Shown here: piece after piece, positions 1 through 12,617 of the stretch
Layout of the letters: every line of letters begins with the position of its first letter
Position numbering within the stretch: position 1 is the stretch's first letter
DNA from: Siphlonurus alternatus
Lineage: Eukaryota; Arthropoda; Insecta; Ephemeroptera; Siphlonuridae
Length of the DNA stretch: 64,000 bases
NCBI GenBank assembly: GCA_949825025.1
Contig: OX463781.1
Span: 49,488,317-49,552,316, forward strand
Reading direction: 5' to 3'
Notes under the pieces: generated by a model
The model's database searches: none
What the model was told of the DNA's origin: nothing
What the model saw: the letters and a program-made list of their open reading frames with translations, nothing else
Made by a program: the position numbers and the translations under genes

Positions 1-2899
1 AATATAAAGTTCATGAAAAGTCAAGTGATTATATCTTTATAATAACCTTCTTTATTGATTGTAAATGCCATCTTAAAAGAAATTATTTTTGTATAATTAA
101 TTAATTAATCAACTTGAAACTTGTATAATATATTTTATATATGTTTCAAAATACATCAATTAAAAAACAACAATAAAAATGAACTATTATTGTAAAAGCA
201 ATCTTTATTGTTTAATAAATAGATTATAAAAAAGTAAACAAAACAGATTCATGTATTATTTCATTACTTTTTACATGGGATGTAATTGCCTTAGTTTCGC
301 TTTAAGCTCAAAGCCTAATATGCAATGAATGCAACACAGCTGCATCAGCTTGCAATGCAGTTGTTTGTCTCAGTACCCAGGGAGACAACGAGGAGCAATG
401 CACCCATCTTGTCTGTATATCCTTCCTCTCCCCCAGCACTGTCTCATTCATTTCCATCATTTTAACTTCTCCCCTCATATCAAATATATTCTTTAACTTA
501 TTCCACCAAACATATTTTTTTAGCTTTCATTTTTCTTTCTGCATCGACTATTTACAATTGACGCGCATATTTACATGTCTTACAATATAGCAAGCAAATC
601 CCCTTGCGCATTTCTCTTGAGCAAACACTCTGCAAGAATGCAGAAATACACATTGACTGCTGAAATCCTACTTGTTTGATGTTACGTTCTCTTTGCTTTC
701 TTCTTTTTATTTATTTTATTTTTTTTTTCGTCATCTTTAACTCTAAAACCATTTTCATGTAAAAAATGTCAAGGCCTGATAAAACTCGCACGGAGAAATC
801 AAAGGGCACACAATTGGTTGTCATGTTACGTGCTTTTTATTTCGCATGATGAGACATTGATGTGATGAACGTTAAGTGCCCAAAGTGTTTTGCTACAGCT
901 TTGATCGCATGGAACAAAAGCACTTGCGTGTTGTGGCGGAACAGGGACACCTTTTAGCAAAACGTGGCTAATGCGGCGGAGGCCATGTTACATTAAGTGA
1001 AGCACACTTGAGGAGATGCTAGTTAACTTCATTTGTGTAATGTCTGCACTAGAAGATGTGTGTAACATCATTATCTTGTTCTGCAAGTGCAGTAAAAGAA
1101 ACAGATGGGAAAAAAAATATATATGATGTTGTTTTAATTGTGTTAAAACAAACTTATGTTTTGTAACAAATTAAATTATTTCTTAATGTAATTTGTACAT
1201 AATTTTTTAAAAAAAAAACATAAACTTAAGTTAAACTTAGACTTATTCTCAAATGGAAATTGTTGCACCAAATTGAAAAAAGTAATGATGATGTACTGAA
1301 TTTATATTACCCAAGAAAATAATCATTTAATGACGTCTCTATATAACACAACTATATATAAGCTGTTTTCATTTATAGCTTGCTGTATAAACAACTTGCT
1401 CGAGTGATCTTAAGATTATATTTCTATCTGTGATATCTGCTGAGAAGTTCGCTCAAACTCATCGAATCAGAGGCTTACAAACCACAGAGATTGGGCCAAC
1501 GTGGGAAGCGGAGGCTGTGCTGGAGATTAGGTGAGGAATACTGGGGAGAGAGACAGAGAGTTGACTCTCCGGCCAGCCGGAAAGACGAGACACGAGCGTG
1601 CTGAGAAAATTAAGTAATTTTGCTTGACAGTCGTCAAAAATTAAGTTTGAGGCCCACCACGGTGCATGGAGAGCCCTCAGAAAGTTAGCTGGCAAATTAA
1701 CTTGCACGCTTCTGAATCTTAACTATCCTCCAACTTTATTCTTTATTCGCTTCGTTTGTCTTCTGTTTCTTTCTTTTTTTGTTAAAAAAGCTCAACACAT
1801 CACGCACTAAACAGATGCCATAAAATGTGAAAGTTCCCAAGCTTAATATTTCATGTGCATGCTACTAAAAACCTCACAGTTTAACGGTAAATAATAATTT
1901 TTTATGATTATTAAGTGGTTTAAAATTACAGTTTTACTGGAACATTTTAATTGGCAGTTTTCCGCACATTTAATGCTTAGTTGTCTTCATAGATTATAAT
2001 ATACACTACTGGTAGTTAAATAAAAACACGATATTAATAAAATGAATTTTAATCGATGAAATCTCTTTATATATTTATTTTAAAGTTAATTTCATGGTCT
2101 TCAACGAAAGAAATACGTTTAATATTATTCAGTATTTAACGATGCCTCAAATTGCCAGAGAAATATTGTGCTGCTGCATCGTCCTAATCTCAACAAAATC
2201 TGTGAACTTTGAAATTAGCACCAGACAAAGAAACTCAATCTCACTAAGAGCCGTGAGGAGAGAAAATTGTTCGTTGCCAACAATAATTATTACTTAAACT
2301 CCCGTGTTTATTTGTTAATCAAGCCGGGTACTTATCGCTGTAAGCAAACGGTAGTGAGTTCGGGTATCGTTATATAAATAATCACTAATGACATCCTCAA
2401 TTAAATACCGGCCATCCTTGAAGTTTCAACGGTTCCCTCAGTCGTAAAATGCTGGGTGATTGCTCCGTTCCAGATTGGCACGAAACAATTTAGTTAGGTT
2501 TTTTGTAAGGTTAGGGCTATAGTTGACTTGGTAAATAGGATATTTACCCATTTGTAATGAAAATAATAATATGTGAAATTTACATGCCATTATATTATGT
2601 ATAACTAGGTAACAATTAAGAATTTAAAAATAATTTGAATATTCTCTGCTATCATATCTGTTATTAATTTAATATTTCCATTATCAATATCTATAAATTT
2701 CTTAAAATAACAACTTTATCTGTGACTTGTTTATCACAGTGTCATATAAATAATTTAACAAGCATCTAACATTCTAACAATGTGTTTTTTTATAATAAAA
2801 TTTAGGAAATACCGTTAAATAAAAAGTCCAATTCTTTGGTAATTTATAACTACCATAATGATCTAAATTTTTGTGCGATCTCCCTGCAATGGTTCTCTA
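1..2899. other. AT-rich non-coding DNA
   Basis: No convincing gene was seen. The stretch is mostly AT-rich, with short islands of mixed composition at about 300-460, 780-1010 and 1440-1720. The last of these carries a minus-strand open frame of 82 codons (1459-1707) with no recognisable domain, no signal peptide and no clear splice sites, so it is not called a gene. The island at 300-460 looks less degenerate than its surroundings and could be a conserved non-coding element, but that needs a second genome. Confidence 0.6.
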
Positions 2900-3006
2900 T
2901 TAAGCCGCCACAGCTGGTGCCGTGTTGGCTCCCAGCCACTGTCTCCCACATACTGCAAACTTATGCTCCACACTTCGCACCAATGTAACGACCATGCAAA
3001 AGTCCG
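2900..3006 (-). other. candidate 3' coding exon or transposon remnant (weak)
   Basis: On the minus strand a pyrimidine-rich tract (about 3007-3028, reading TTTTATTTCCTCTCTTGAG) ends in an AG acceptor at 3006/3007. The frame entered in phase 1 runs 35 codons to a TAA at 2900-2902 and has mixed, protein-like composition, ending GANTAPAVAA-stop. A second frame across the same bases is also open for about 60 codons (2863-3045), which weakens any coding claim. Phase 1 matches the donor of the signal-peptide exon at 58347-58410, but many exons could lie between. No domain was recognised and no AATAAA was seen close downstream. A fragment of an old interspersed repeat is an equally good explanation. 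Confidence 0.15.
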
Positions 3007-4002
3007 CTCAAGAGAGGAAATAAAAGTTTTCAAATGTAGCCACATTTAACTCCAATTGGACGACTTTTTTTTTAATTATCGTCGCAATTTTTTTAATGAT
3101 TCTTGCAGTTTAACCAAGTAGTAGAGGTTCTTTCTTGGTCATTTCAATTTTATAAATTAGAGACGTGTACAATAAACAATCCAAAGTCAGCATCTCCTTC
3201 AATTATTGTAAATGAATATTATATTAAATAATATTTTCTCCAACAAAATCAGTTTAAAAAAGATGAAATTATTATAATAATAACGTCAACTCCCGTCATA
3301 GCTAGGTCGCACGTAAAAATTATGGAAAACAGTTAGTTTAACACCATAAGGTCGATATTTCCAGTGACTGAGGTGAGAGAATCAACGTAAGGACTCCCCA
3401 AATCCGAGCAACCACGCGACTTGGTCATTACCCCGTGACAAACGAGGAAATAATGGCCGGCAGCTTGCGTGGTTTGCAAGTAAAAAAAACGCAGCTACTC
3501 TAATTCTAGTTTGCGACAAGCCAAGATTCTGTTGTAATTATCCCATTATGTTTACATTAGGCCTTAATAAAGCTCGTGGCAGTATGTGAAGTAAAATACC
3601 CACTATATGTGATCAAGTCACGTGACAATATATAGCTGGTCCCCTGGCAGCAAAACTTACACGCTCTAAACCCTTGTGCATTCAAACAAGATATAAACTT
3701 TGCTAATACATTATGATACAAAGAAGTAAAGGTTAAAGCTCTACAATATAAAATGAAAAAGGGGATTATATTGTTAATTATTTACACAGCAGAAGTAATT
3801 AAAAATTGATTTACTTTTATAATCAGTGTTATATTTGTGTATCCTACAATGAAATTGTGGAAGTGCAAATATGTCGCATTTTAGTTAAATTTACTTTCAA
3901 AGTGATACTACTGTGGCCTTGCAATACCAACACTTGGCAACTCGTTTACTAAAAATAATCAAAACAATGAGGACAATTTCACTTCAATTGTGTACTTTTT
4001 GT
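3007..4002. other. AT-rich non-coding DNA with a palindromic E-box
   Basis: No gene was seen. The stretch includes GTCACGTGAC at 3617-3626, a full 10-bp palindrome around the CACGTG core bound by bHLH-zip factors of the USF/MITF type. One site alone is weak evidence of regulation. Confidence 0.5.
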
Positions 4003-4196
4003 GATAAAAAAAAAAAAATACCAGTTAGTTATTCCAAGGTGTATAGAGGTTTATAAGGTGGTGGTAAGTGAGCTTTTTGACCGCGCGGTTACTCGGCAGG
4101 GGCAAGGAGCGGCTGAGGCTGTTGTGACGTCAGCGCGAGACCTCAGCCAGCAGGTAAACCTGCATTCTCCCCGCTCTAAGCAATGCTGTTTTCTTA
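4003..4196 (+). repeat. short interspersed repeat, copy 1 of an inverted pair
   Basis: This stretch reappears in reverse complement at 6671-6857. Shared blocks include AGGTGGTGGTAAGTGAGC, TGACGTCAGCGCGAGACC and TCTCCCCGCTCTAAGCAATG. By eye the copies are roughly 75-85% identical, with a variable GC-rich middle. Both copies have a homopolymer A/T run at the same end (4003-4018 here), as expected of a retroposed element whose strand is fixed by its tail. In the tail-last orientation this copy lies on the minus strand with a T-run end, which could equally be a Pol III terminator. The family is not recognised. The open frame across it (4001-4237) is not considered a gene. Confidence 0.7.
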
Positions 4197-5264
4197 ATAT
4201 TCGAAGCAATTTACGATTCTTTTTAGAGCATAAATAATAAGATATTCTTATAAACGATACACATGAGTTGGTAATATGACTAATACAACTATCATTTGGT
4301 TGCAATATTATATTCATATAATGTTTTTAACCCGGTTAAAATTAGGAATAATATTAAAAAAATTATAGTAACATTTTTGTTCTTTTTAGTTTTTAGAAAT
4401 TATATAACTTTAATATATTTATATATTCTGTATAGCATAATACATCACGTACAAATGTCACATCGACAGTGTGAAAAGAAAGTCATCAATATTTTTCAGA
4501 TTTTGTTGACTGATAAAATATTCATTGAAAGGCATATATTTTATGTAACAAAGATATTTCAATCTTGACTAGTAACATTGTATCTCTTGAGTGCTGTATT
4601 AAATAATACAAAAATTTGGTTGCAATATAAAAATGTTTCAATGTTCTTAATAAGTGAATAATTGTAAATATTGTAATAATGTCATAATTGAAAATTTTAA
4701 ATTGTTGGCACCCAATGTAATGTTGCCGGTTGACTATGCTCTGAAAAATAAAAAAAAAATAAAATAAATCAGAAGAGAGGACCATGCAAACATATTATGG
4801 ATATCATTAGATACCGAAAGATCCAGTAATTAGAGCAGTTTGGGTACAAAAATATGTTATCGAGATGGAAAGTGGGATTAAATAAATTGCGTGTGTTCAG
4901 TGTTATAATTTACTGAGACGGATTAAGGGCGAGATTTTCAGGAAGAACTATTATGCTTGGGACGTTGGAAATAAGAAGTGAGCTTATATAATTATTAATT
5001 ATGTTATAATATTAAAATAACAATGATGTAATTTTCTTTGCAAAACACGATACTAAAATGTAGTCATGGTGCTGATGAAAAGGGAAATTTATTTACTGCA
5101 AATAATTTACAATAATTAACAAAAATAATTTTATTATGTTCAGTGGATATGAATTTATATACCTGTAATAAAGTTCAATAATAAATAATATACTTATTTC
5201 TTAATGTAATATGTATAGTATTTTTTAAGTTTTTTTTTTAGTTAATTCGTTAAATTGATGTATT
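4197..5264. other. AT-rich non-coding DNA
   Basis: Extremely AT-rich sequence with no coding signature. Open frames at 4296-4568 and 4522-4785 are dominated by Ile, Phe, Tyr and Asn, the composition expected of translated AT-rich DNA. Confidence 0.6.
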
Positions 5265-5674
5265 TGTATTTTTTTTTATTTTTTAATCAAACCCTAACTG
5301 GGTACTTCTACATATCAATTACTCACTAAGTTTGAAACTCCGAACCTTCCGAAACCCTAACTTAGCGTTTCGCGGGCTTTTCCGGAACGGGGGCGGCCAC
5401 GGCATTGCAATCCATCCCGGCATGTGCCTGCAGCGACTGAGGGAAATGTGGAAACCTCAGCCAGGACGGACGCTATACAGCTTTTGTCAATGAACCGGAA
5501 GTGCAATGGTTCAAAGCCAGGGAAACCACATATAGTGAAAAAGCATAACGATTTACCCCTGGGTGGGAAACATTTTCATTGTTGAAAATGGTCACCCATC
5601 CAACTACTAACAACGCTCGGCGTTGTTTGACTTCGGTGATCTGACGAGACCCGGTCAAGCGCACTTCGCCACAC
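5265..5674 (-). mobile_element. 5S rRNA-derived SINE, copy 1
   Basis: Read on the minus strand, the element starts near 5674 and ends in an A-rich tail near 5265. Its first ~90 bases resemble the 3' half of animal 5S rRNA: GATCACCGAAGTCAA, then AACGCCGAGCGTTGTTAGTA, then TTGGATGGGTGACC (about 5588-5653). This span covers the 5S internal control region (box A, intermediate element, box C), so it could drive Pol III transcription. A body of about 280 bp follows, with GCCAGGGAAACC, CCTGGCTGAGG and GGTTTCGGAAGGTTCGG, before the tail. An almost full second copy lies at 62122-62541 in the same orientation. 5S-headed SINEs are known as the SINE3 class; that assignment rests on the head alone. No clear target-site duplication was found. 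Confidence 0.85.
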
Positions 5675-6670
5675 ACCCATCAGATTATATATAAATCTAA
5701 TTATTGGTGAATTAATTATTTATAATTTGTATTACTATGGGATATATATAATAATAATGATGTTTTTAACCGCGCGCATTGAACGTAAATATTATTAAAT
5801 TATATGTTTTAATTTAAAAAAGTAGAAATTTTAAATACATCGCCTATTTCTTGATAAAAAATAAATCTAATTTTAACTATTAATAATATATTTGCAGAAA
5901 ATTAAAAATAGCTTTGCCATCCCTTCTTTTAGGTCGGCATGAGTTGACACCAGTAATTAATTAAGTGAAACTCACCAGCTTTCTTTTAAGTGACCCATCT
6001 TTTCCCGATAAAGTCCATCCATTGAACCCTAACAGATGAACTTAACTAACGAGTCAGGCCACCACTTGGTCCATGACGCCCCACTTAACGTCCGAGTCCC
6101 CCGCAACGCCTGTCGAGTCCGACTCAGATATGAAAAAACGCGTGTGAATTCGGTGATAAAATTATGGTGCAATTAATGCAAAGTGAAATAGATTAGTTAA
6201 GAAGTGAACTATATATATAAGATGTTTTAGGACATCATTTTTTTTTTTTTTTTTTTTTTTAATAATACGGTTAGAAGAAAAAAGAATTGTCAGATTGTGA
6301 ATGTATATAATATAATTGTTAATTTACGTTTGATTCACATGCTGTACTATACCTGAATGTAACTTTTACATATGGTATATCGTTGATAATTTCATTAATA
6401 TTTATAATTATTTACTCTTTGTTAGTCTTGTTTAATTTAATAATTTATTTAAAATAACTATTTTCAAAAATATTTGAAGTACATGGATGTATTAGTTTAT
6501 TTTAGGTTTTTAGTGCATTAAATTTCATGCAGTAACTACAGTTATTATTTAATGTTTTTCATAACTAATTAACTATATTATGAAGCTAATACATAACTAT
6601 TTAACACATTTTAAGATGTATAAAGATAGAGAAATAAAAATATTTGCAGCAAAAAGTGTTGCAATTTTAT
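5675..6670. other. AT-rich non-coding DNA with poly(T)
   Basis: No gene was seen. A GC-richer stretch lies at about 5925-6130 without a useful open frame. A run of 23 T occupies 6238-6260 and could be the tail of a decayed minus-strand retroposon or a simple slippage tract. Confidence 0.55.
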
Positions 6671-6857
6671 AAGAAAAGAGCATTGCTTAGAGCGGGGAGA
6701 ATGGTTTACCTGCTAGCTGCAGGTCTCGCGCTGACGTCACACCGCCCCCTCCCTCCCTTTCTTTGCCGATGCAACCCGCGCAGGTAAAAAGCTCACTTAC
6801 CACCACCTTATCAACCTCTAAACACCTTGAGTTATTCTAGCTCTTTTTTTTTTTAAA
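6671..6857 (-). repeat. short interspersed repeat, copy 2 of an inverted pair
   Basis: Reverse-complement partner of 4003-4196, 2.5 kb away. The conserved ends are AGCATTGCTTAGAGCGGGGA at the left and GCTCACTTACCACCACCTTA followed by a T-run at the right (6842-6854). The core CTCGCGCTGACGTCA is also shared. The middle differs: a pyrimidine-rich CCCCCTCCCTCCCTTTC here against a GC-rich non-pyrimidine stretch in copy 1. The two copies lie in opposite orientations, so they are separate insertions or an inverted duplication, not a tandem event. Confidence 0.7.
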
Positions 6858-9800
6858 TAAGTATCACATAATTTATACTTAATTAACCCCAGGCTTTATA
6901 TTTATATAAATTATATTATCATCAAATGTATAATGATTTATCGCATTTTGATACAGTTCAGATAGAGCTGGTGTACTAATGTGACATATTCCAATTGACC
7001 AATCAGTCATCAAGCCAATCTACTCCAACATAAAAAAAAAAATGTTATAGGAACATCGATCAATGTTTGCTGTAGGAAAAATATATTGAAAAAAAAAAAA
7101 ACGAGGCGATGAAATATCGCAGAAAAAAGTCATTCGTCGTTTGAAAAGATTTGAAATTTGCATCGTCAAAGATAACTTGGAGATGCAGCTAATTCAATTG
7201 TTAATTCATACTCAAAATACATGAGAAATGGGAAAGTTAGAACAATCGAAACTCCCATTTTACATCTTCGCTAAACTTTAGTTACATAGAATATTAAAGA
7301 TGTATTATTTTACATTTACCGTATAAAATGGTTTCAAAATTAGGTCACGGCAGTGATATGGAAATAGAGAGAATAGAATTTATCAGAAACTATTCACAAC
7401 TTAACGAGCTTGAAATTAACGTATAATTGCACAGAACTTAGCTGGGATATCTACTTTGACAATGGTTTTGATTACTTTTAAGTGACTTAATTTCTCGTAG
7501 CAGTCTTATAACTATAAAAATAATCGTTCATTTTTATATATTTTTATATATTAATCGTGGTTATCTTTTAAATTAGATTTACACCTCGTCCAGGCATCGT
7601 CACAACTGATTCCAATTGACGTGCGATATTTTATGGTTAATTCGTCTTCGCTAAGACAGAACTGTGTTTAATTATCTCCTACAAAAGTTCGGATAGATGC
7701 TGACCCAGTTTTACTCAAATACTTATTAATGTTGTATACTAAACTTATAGCAGAAGAACCGCCATCTTTCCTTGACCCCTGACAGGATATGCAACATCTT
7801 CAACATTTATGTACTGAGGATTGCCACGTTTGCAGGGGATTTACTTACTGGCAAACTTTGTTAGTTTGCATGTTTTCAAATCGTCCCTGCACTTAGAAAA
7901 TCCGAGTAATATTACTAGAATGTTAGTTAATTTATAGTAATTGAAATTTCTGTTTTCAAGCCTTTACGTAGCTTATCTGAAAACTAAGATTGAGTTAGTT
8001 TTTGTGTAGACTAACACTCGGCGAAATGTCAAAAAGCAGCATGTAATGTACAGAAATGACAGAATTAAAGACGGCCTGAAAATTTGTTGACACTTCAGCA
8101 CTTTTTTTCTTGACTTTGCATAAAGTTGAAAAATAAATATTTGTTAAAATGTCAATAAAAGTTTGTTATTTATTAATAAAATTGATCCAGATTTCAAAAC
8201 TTTGAATTGAAAGGAAAAAGCTTTAGAAAAGCGTGTATAGTTAAATCCGGCTCGGAGGAGATTTTGATTCCGAGGGTCGATCTTTTCACCCCGATACTCG
8301 TCAACAATGGCTCCGAGCCACGCCCTTCGCAACAATAGGCTCTGAGTTCACATAAAAACATTCTTTGTGCGGAGGTAAAGTAATCGAGATCCCGCCGCAA
8401 AGTAACAAATAACGACGTCCCAAAGTTACATTACACTGGTCAATGTAGATGTGTCTCGGTCGTATAACTTACATAATTTCTTATTTTTATCTGCTCAGAC
8501 GCTCGGGACTAAAATTAGCCTCTTGAATTATTCGTGCGTAATTCACGGGCCAAAGCGATCATTAAGCGCACGCAAGCTACACCAAGCGTGGGAATGGAAC
8601 ATTCAACTTCTTGAAGCATATAAAAAATTAACATTACTTCTTTATGCTTTTTTATTTATTAATGAGTTAGCTCAATGTTTATAAAATTTTAAATGTAAGT
8701 CATTTAACCCCAAGTCGTGATGAATGCTATTGACCTTTATTGGCAATAAAATTATATTTGGAAAATCGATATTAACAAGCCTGCTGAAAAGTTTATCACA
8801 ACAAGTATCGGGAAATACCCTCTGCTCAATGCCAAACAAAAGATAAACAAAAAAATTTCGATTTGTTTTAAGTTCACTGTCTTCAGTGTAATTTTAACTG
8901 AAGAGAGAAAAAAAAAAAAAAAAAAAGCATACACCCGTCAATTTCAAATCAAATAAAAATCGTGTTTTCAAATCTTTCATCGATTTAAGAAATTGTAACA
9001 ATCAATAAATTTTATATCATAGCAATTTATTTCATGGATTTCATTTATAAACTATTTTTGTCTAACACTGAGAACACGCAGCCTGATGAAAGTTAGATGT
9101 TAATGCACCTAACACTAATGCATGTTATTTATTTTTTATAGTCCCACAAAACATTTATGTCTCATAATAAGGTTAAAACGTTATTTCAAATAGCAACGTT
9201 ACAAATGAAAACGGTATAAAATAAACATCACTATCGATTCTCTACAAAGAACAGCCGGAATTTCTGATCCAATACTAGGGGGAAATATAACATTGCATAA
9301 TTTTGTTTACTAAAGTACGCAAAATAAATAAGAGAGACCGTAGTTTGGATAAAAAAAATAATGATAATAATTCAACATCCAAATTCTGAGACTTAAAAAG
9401 GACAAGTCTTGAGAGCGCTCGAGTTCTCTCATTTCCCTAACGAGGTTGTTTGGGAGCAGGGTCTGTCTGTGCGGCCAACCGCAGTGACCCACCCGGCAAG
9501 ATGCATGGCCTGCTTATGCAATACCATAAATATTTATGGCTTACTGCGGCACACGGCTTAACACGGCACTTTTACTGGGCCCTCGGGCCACATAGCTTTG
9601 CTGCTATGTAAAGTTGTGAGCTCCAGCATCACATGCAGATCATCATAACGCTACACCTATGTGTTACAACAGTAATCTGATGTTCATTAAACGTGTACTA
9701 CTTATCAGTTTCTACGTGCAAAATAGTTTCTTCCGTAATTTACATGCCGAGTAATATTTTAACGTTATTAAAAATTTTCACTACATTAAACAAAATAGTA

Positions 9801-12297
9801 CTTGACTGTTAGGTTGTAGGAAAGGCTGTGTTTTTTACTGCAGAAAACGTTATAAAATTCATTGTAGAAATTTCTCGACGTTTGCAGTTTTCAAACAAAA
9901 GAACATCGAAACAAATTGCAGCTATACAAACAGAGGTTGCACATCGCTACAATAACAAACAAACTTTTGCGTCAAATTCCTCCGCGGGAGTTAGAAAAAT
10001 AAAATAAAGAATGCACTTCTACAATTCCCTGCAGAAGCTTCTGCATTTTAGAATTCAGTCTAATTTTTTTCTTTAACAATTTATAGGTTAATCACCAGAC
10101 ATTGTATAATTTAAATATTAATATATATATATATAATAAATAATTTAAATATTTCATGACCCGACCTCACGTTGCGTGGGGGTTTCGTGAGTTCATTTAA
10201 AACGGAGCAAGCATTCGATCCCTTCATTTGCCTGGTTGTGACTGAGGAAACCTCGGAAACCTATTCTTGTTCGTTGACCCCGAAGCATCACATTGATTTG
10301 CCGCACTTAATTTTTATTCGTTATTTTTATTTAATGACTTCCCCCCTTGCTTCCAGCGAATTCTCTCGCACTACTGGGTTGATTCGCCATCTTGATTTCA
10401 TTTAGCGATATCTGAAATGTTCAATGTGGCGAATAAGTCCACTGTCGGATGCAAAAATTTTAAGCTTGGTAACAAGCTTGACAACATATATTATATAATA
10501 ATATTTCACTGCAAATTATATTTTTAAATTTTTCATTGCTGTAATTTTATACCTCGGCTGCATGGTATACTCGCTTATTTAATTTGTGAAAAGTTTTACA
10601 CACAATTTTTATTCTATTTTTTTTTCTGTTATTAAATATTAAAATAGATTCTTCAAGTTATGTAAAGTACTCTGCAAGCCAACTTGAAAACACATTTATA
10701 ATAAGAAACATGAGTTGCAATTTTACAGAATCTATTAACTTGAGTACTACAAACACAGCATCTTGAAAACACCAATTTTTATATTTCCAAAGGTAGTATT
10801 TTGTGCATACAGAATGTGCTGCACCAGGTCATTAGATATCTTCTCACAGACAAATGACTGGCTGACAGCTCGCCCAAGTCAGACCAAAGTTATTAACGAA
10901 TCTCTGAGGGGGTTCACCTTTTTTTGTTATTTATTACATCCAAAATTAATAAAATACCGATAAATGTCAAATTAATTATAAAAGACTTCAGCTCGTCATG
11001 TGAATGAATCATTAATATCACTTCCATAGTAATTATAATATATTATACTTAGTCATAATTATATGCTCAATATTAACATCATTGTAACATTGCAAAGATA
11101 ATATTAAATTTATTAATTAGTATGTCGATTATTGTACACCAGTATAAATATTTTCTTATCAAATATACCGTGAAAAATATTACGACATATATATATATAA
11201 AAACTCCCTTGACATCGCAAACTTGCACTGGGTGTGACAGAGTTGCAGCATTTTCTGCAGAGTGAGAAGAATATGGGTCACTTGGATCCCCCTGCAAACA
11301 TCGACGTCTCTGTCAGCTGCCTCTCAATAACAAGTCTTCGATTTATGTAACACATACACTCAATATTTGTACATAAATAGCCGTACGTTTTTATTTATGT
11401 TCCACGGGATTTCTTGGAATTTTTATAATATGAACTCTCGCAATAAATATAATGTAAGTGAGGTGTATAATACCGAGACAGCATGGAAGCAGTATATATA
11501 TTATATTTCTACAAAAATCAATATTCCTTGCACAAAATACAGTACAAGGGCATTGTGTGTATTTTTTTCTCTAGAAAACTACATTTTCAATGTCATATTT
11601 AACTTGACATTAAAAATGCTGGAGAGGTATAAATTTGTATATGTGTTGAATCTCGGTGAGAAGTGTTGCAACTTCTTGGAATGCATTGTGACCCGGCCAA
11701 GCGAGAATATGTCGGTATTTGTGCAGAATAATGTTATTACAAAACTCATCGTTAATGAATTTATGCAGACGTTTGCAAGTTCACACACGTTTTTTTATTA
11801 ATAATCAATCAATAATCATGCATGGAAATTAATACAGAGATAATAGATGGTGTGGGAGTAATTTTTGACCACGTCATTATAACTTTCAAAACGACGATGT
11901 CATGTAAAATTTTATCATCATTACACATGGAATTATTTCACTAAATTATTTATTAATATTTAAAACATTATTTCAATTTTCATTAATTGAAGAATAAAAA
12001 TTATACAGTAAGCGGAAAATGAATATATTATAATCTAATATATAATAATTCAAGCATTTTATAACAGTACATTAAGTAAATATTATTTTTTTTTTTTTTT
12101 TATCTTTGAGGAATGAATTATTTTCCGTTGTTTGACAATATTATACGAAGCAAAATATATTTTAATTTGCTTTATCAAATTATTATGTAATTTATTTTTT
12201 TTATGTTAGTTTAATTTTGAATTAATTTCAAATATTTATAAAAAATTAAGTCCAACAAACGGCCAGCCGGGCGTCTTAACTTGTTATGTCAAAAACA
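6858..12297. other. AT-rich non-coding DNA
   Basis: 5.4 kb with no supportable gene. Mixed-composition islands occur at 8240-8450, 9390-9650 and 10160-10400. The plus frame 10172-10405 (77 codons) and minus frames around 8144-8400 show no domains. An A-run lies at 8910-8927, and a T-run of 16 at 12086-12101. The plus frame 11367-11801 (144 codons) is the longest in the window, but it is rich in Asn, Ile, Phe and Tyr and is overlapped by an antisense frame (11579-11788), so it is judged fortuitous. Confidence 0.55.
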
Positions 12298-12617
12298 ATG
12301 GAGTATTATCCTCATTTTTTTTTATCACAGAAATGGATAGAGCGTGCAAAGTTATGCTACCCTGATTTTTTTCAGATTTTTTAGAGCCCGGGAAGTATTT
12401 TTAAAAAATTATTGAAAGTCCTTTTTGTGACGTCACGCGGCGACAAGTCCTATCTTTTTCTTAAGGAGCGGCGTCTCGTGACGTCACAAAAATAACTTTC
12501 AATAATTTTTTAAAAATACTTCCCGGGCTCTAAAAAATCTGAAAAAAATCAGGGTAGCATAACTTTGCACGCTCTATCCATTTCTGCAATAAAAAAAATT
12601 TAGGTCAATACTCCATT
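12298..12617. mobile_element. foldback (MITE-like) element, family A, copy 1
   Basis: About 320 bp forming a near-complete palindrome. The left end AATGGAGTATT and right end AATACTCCATT are exact inverses. The arms continue inward through GAAATGGATAGAG, GTGCAAAGTTATGCTACCCT and a block ending in AAAAAATTATTGAAAG. The centre carries two GTGACGTCAC copies, one at each arm base, around an asymmetric GC-rich spacer containing AAGTCCTATCTTTTTCTTAA. There is no coding capacity, so any mobility must have been supplied in trans. A very close copy lies at 27122-27444 and a divergent one at 51225-51545. Confidence 0.9.

Noticed and set aside
11367..11801. 144-codon open frame, the longest in the window
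   Set aside because: Composition is that of translated AT-rich DNA, an antisense frame overlaps it, and no domain or splice context is present.
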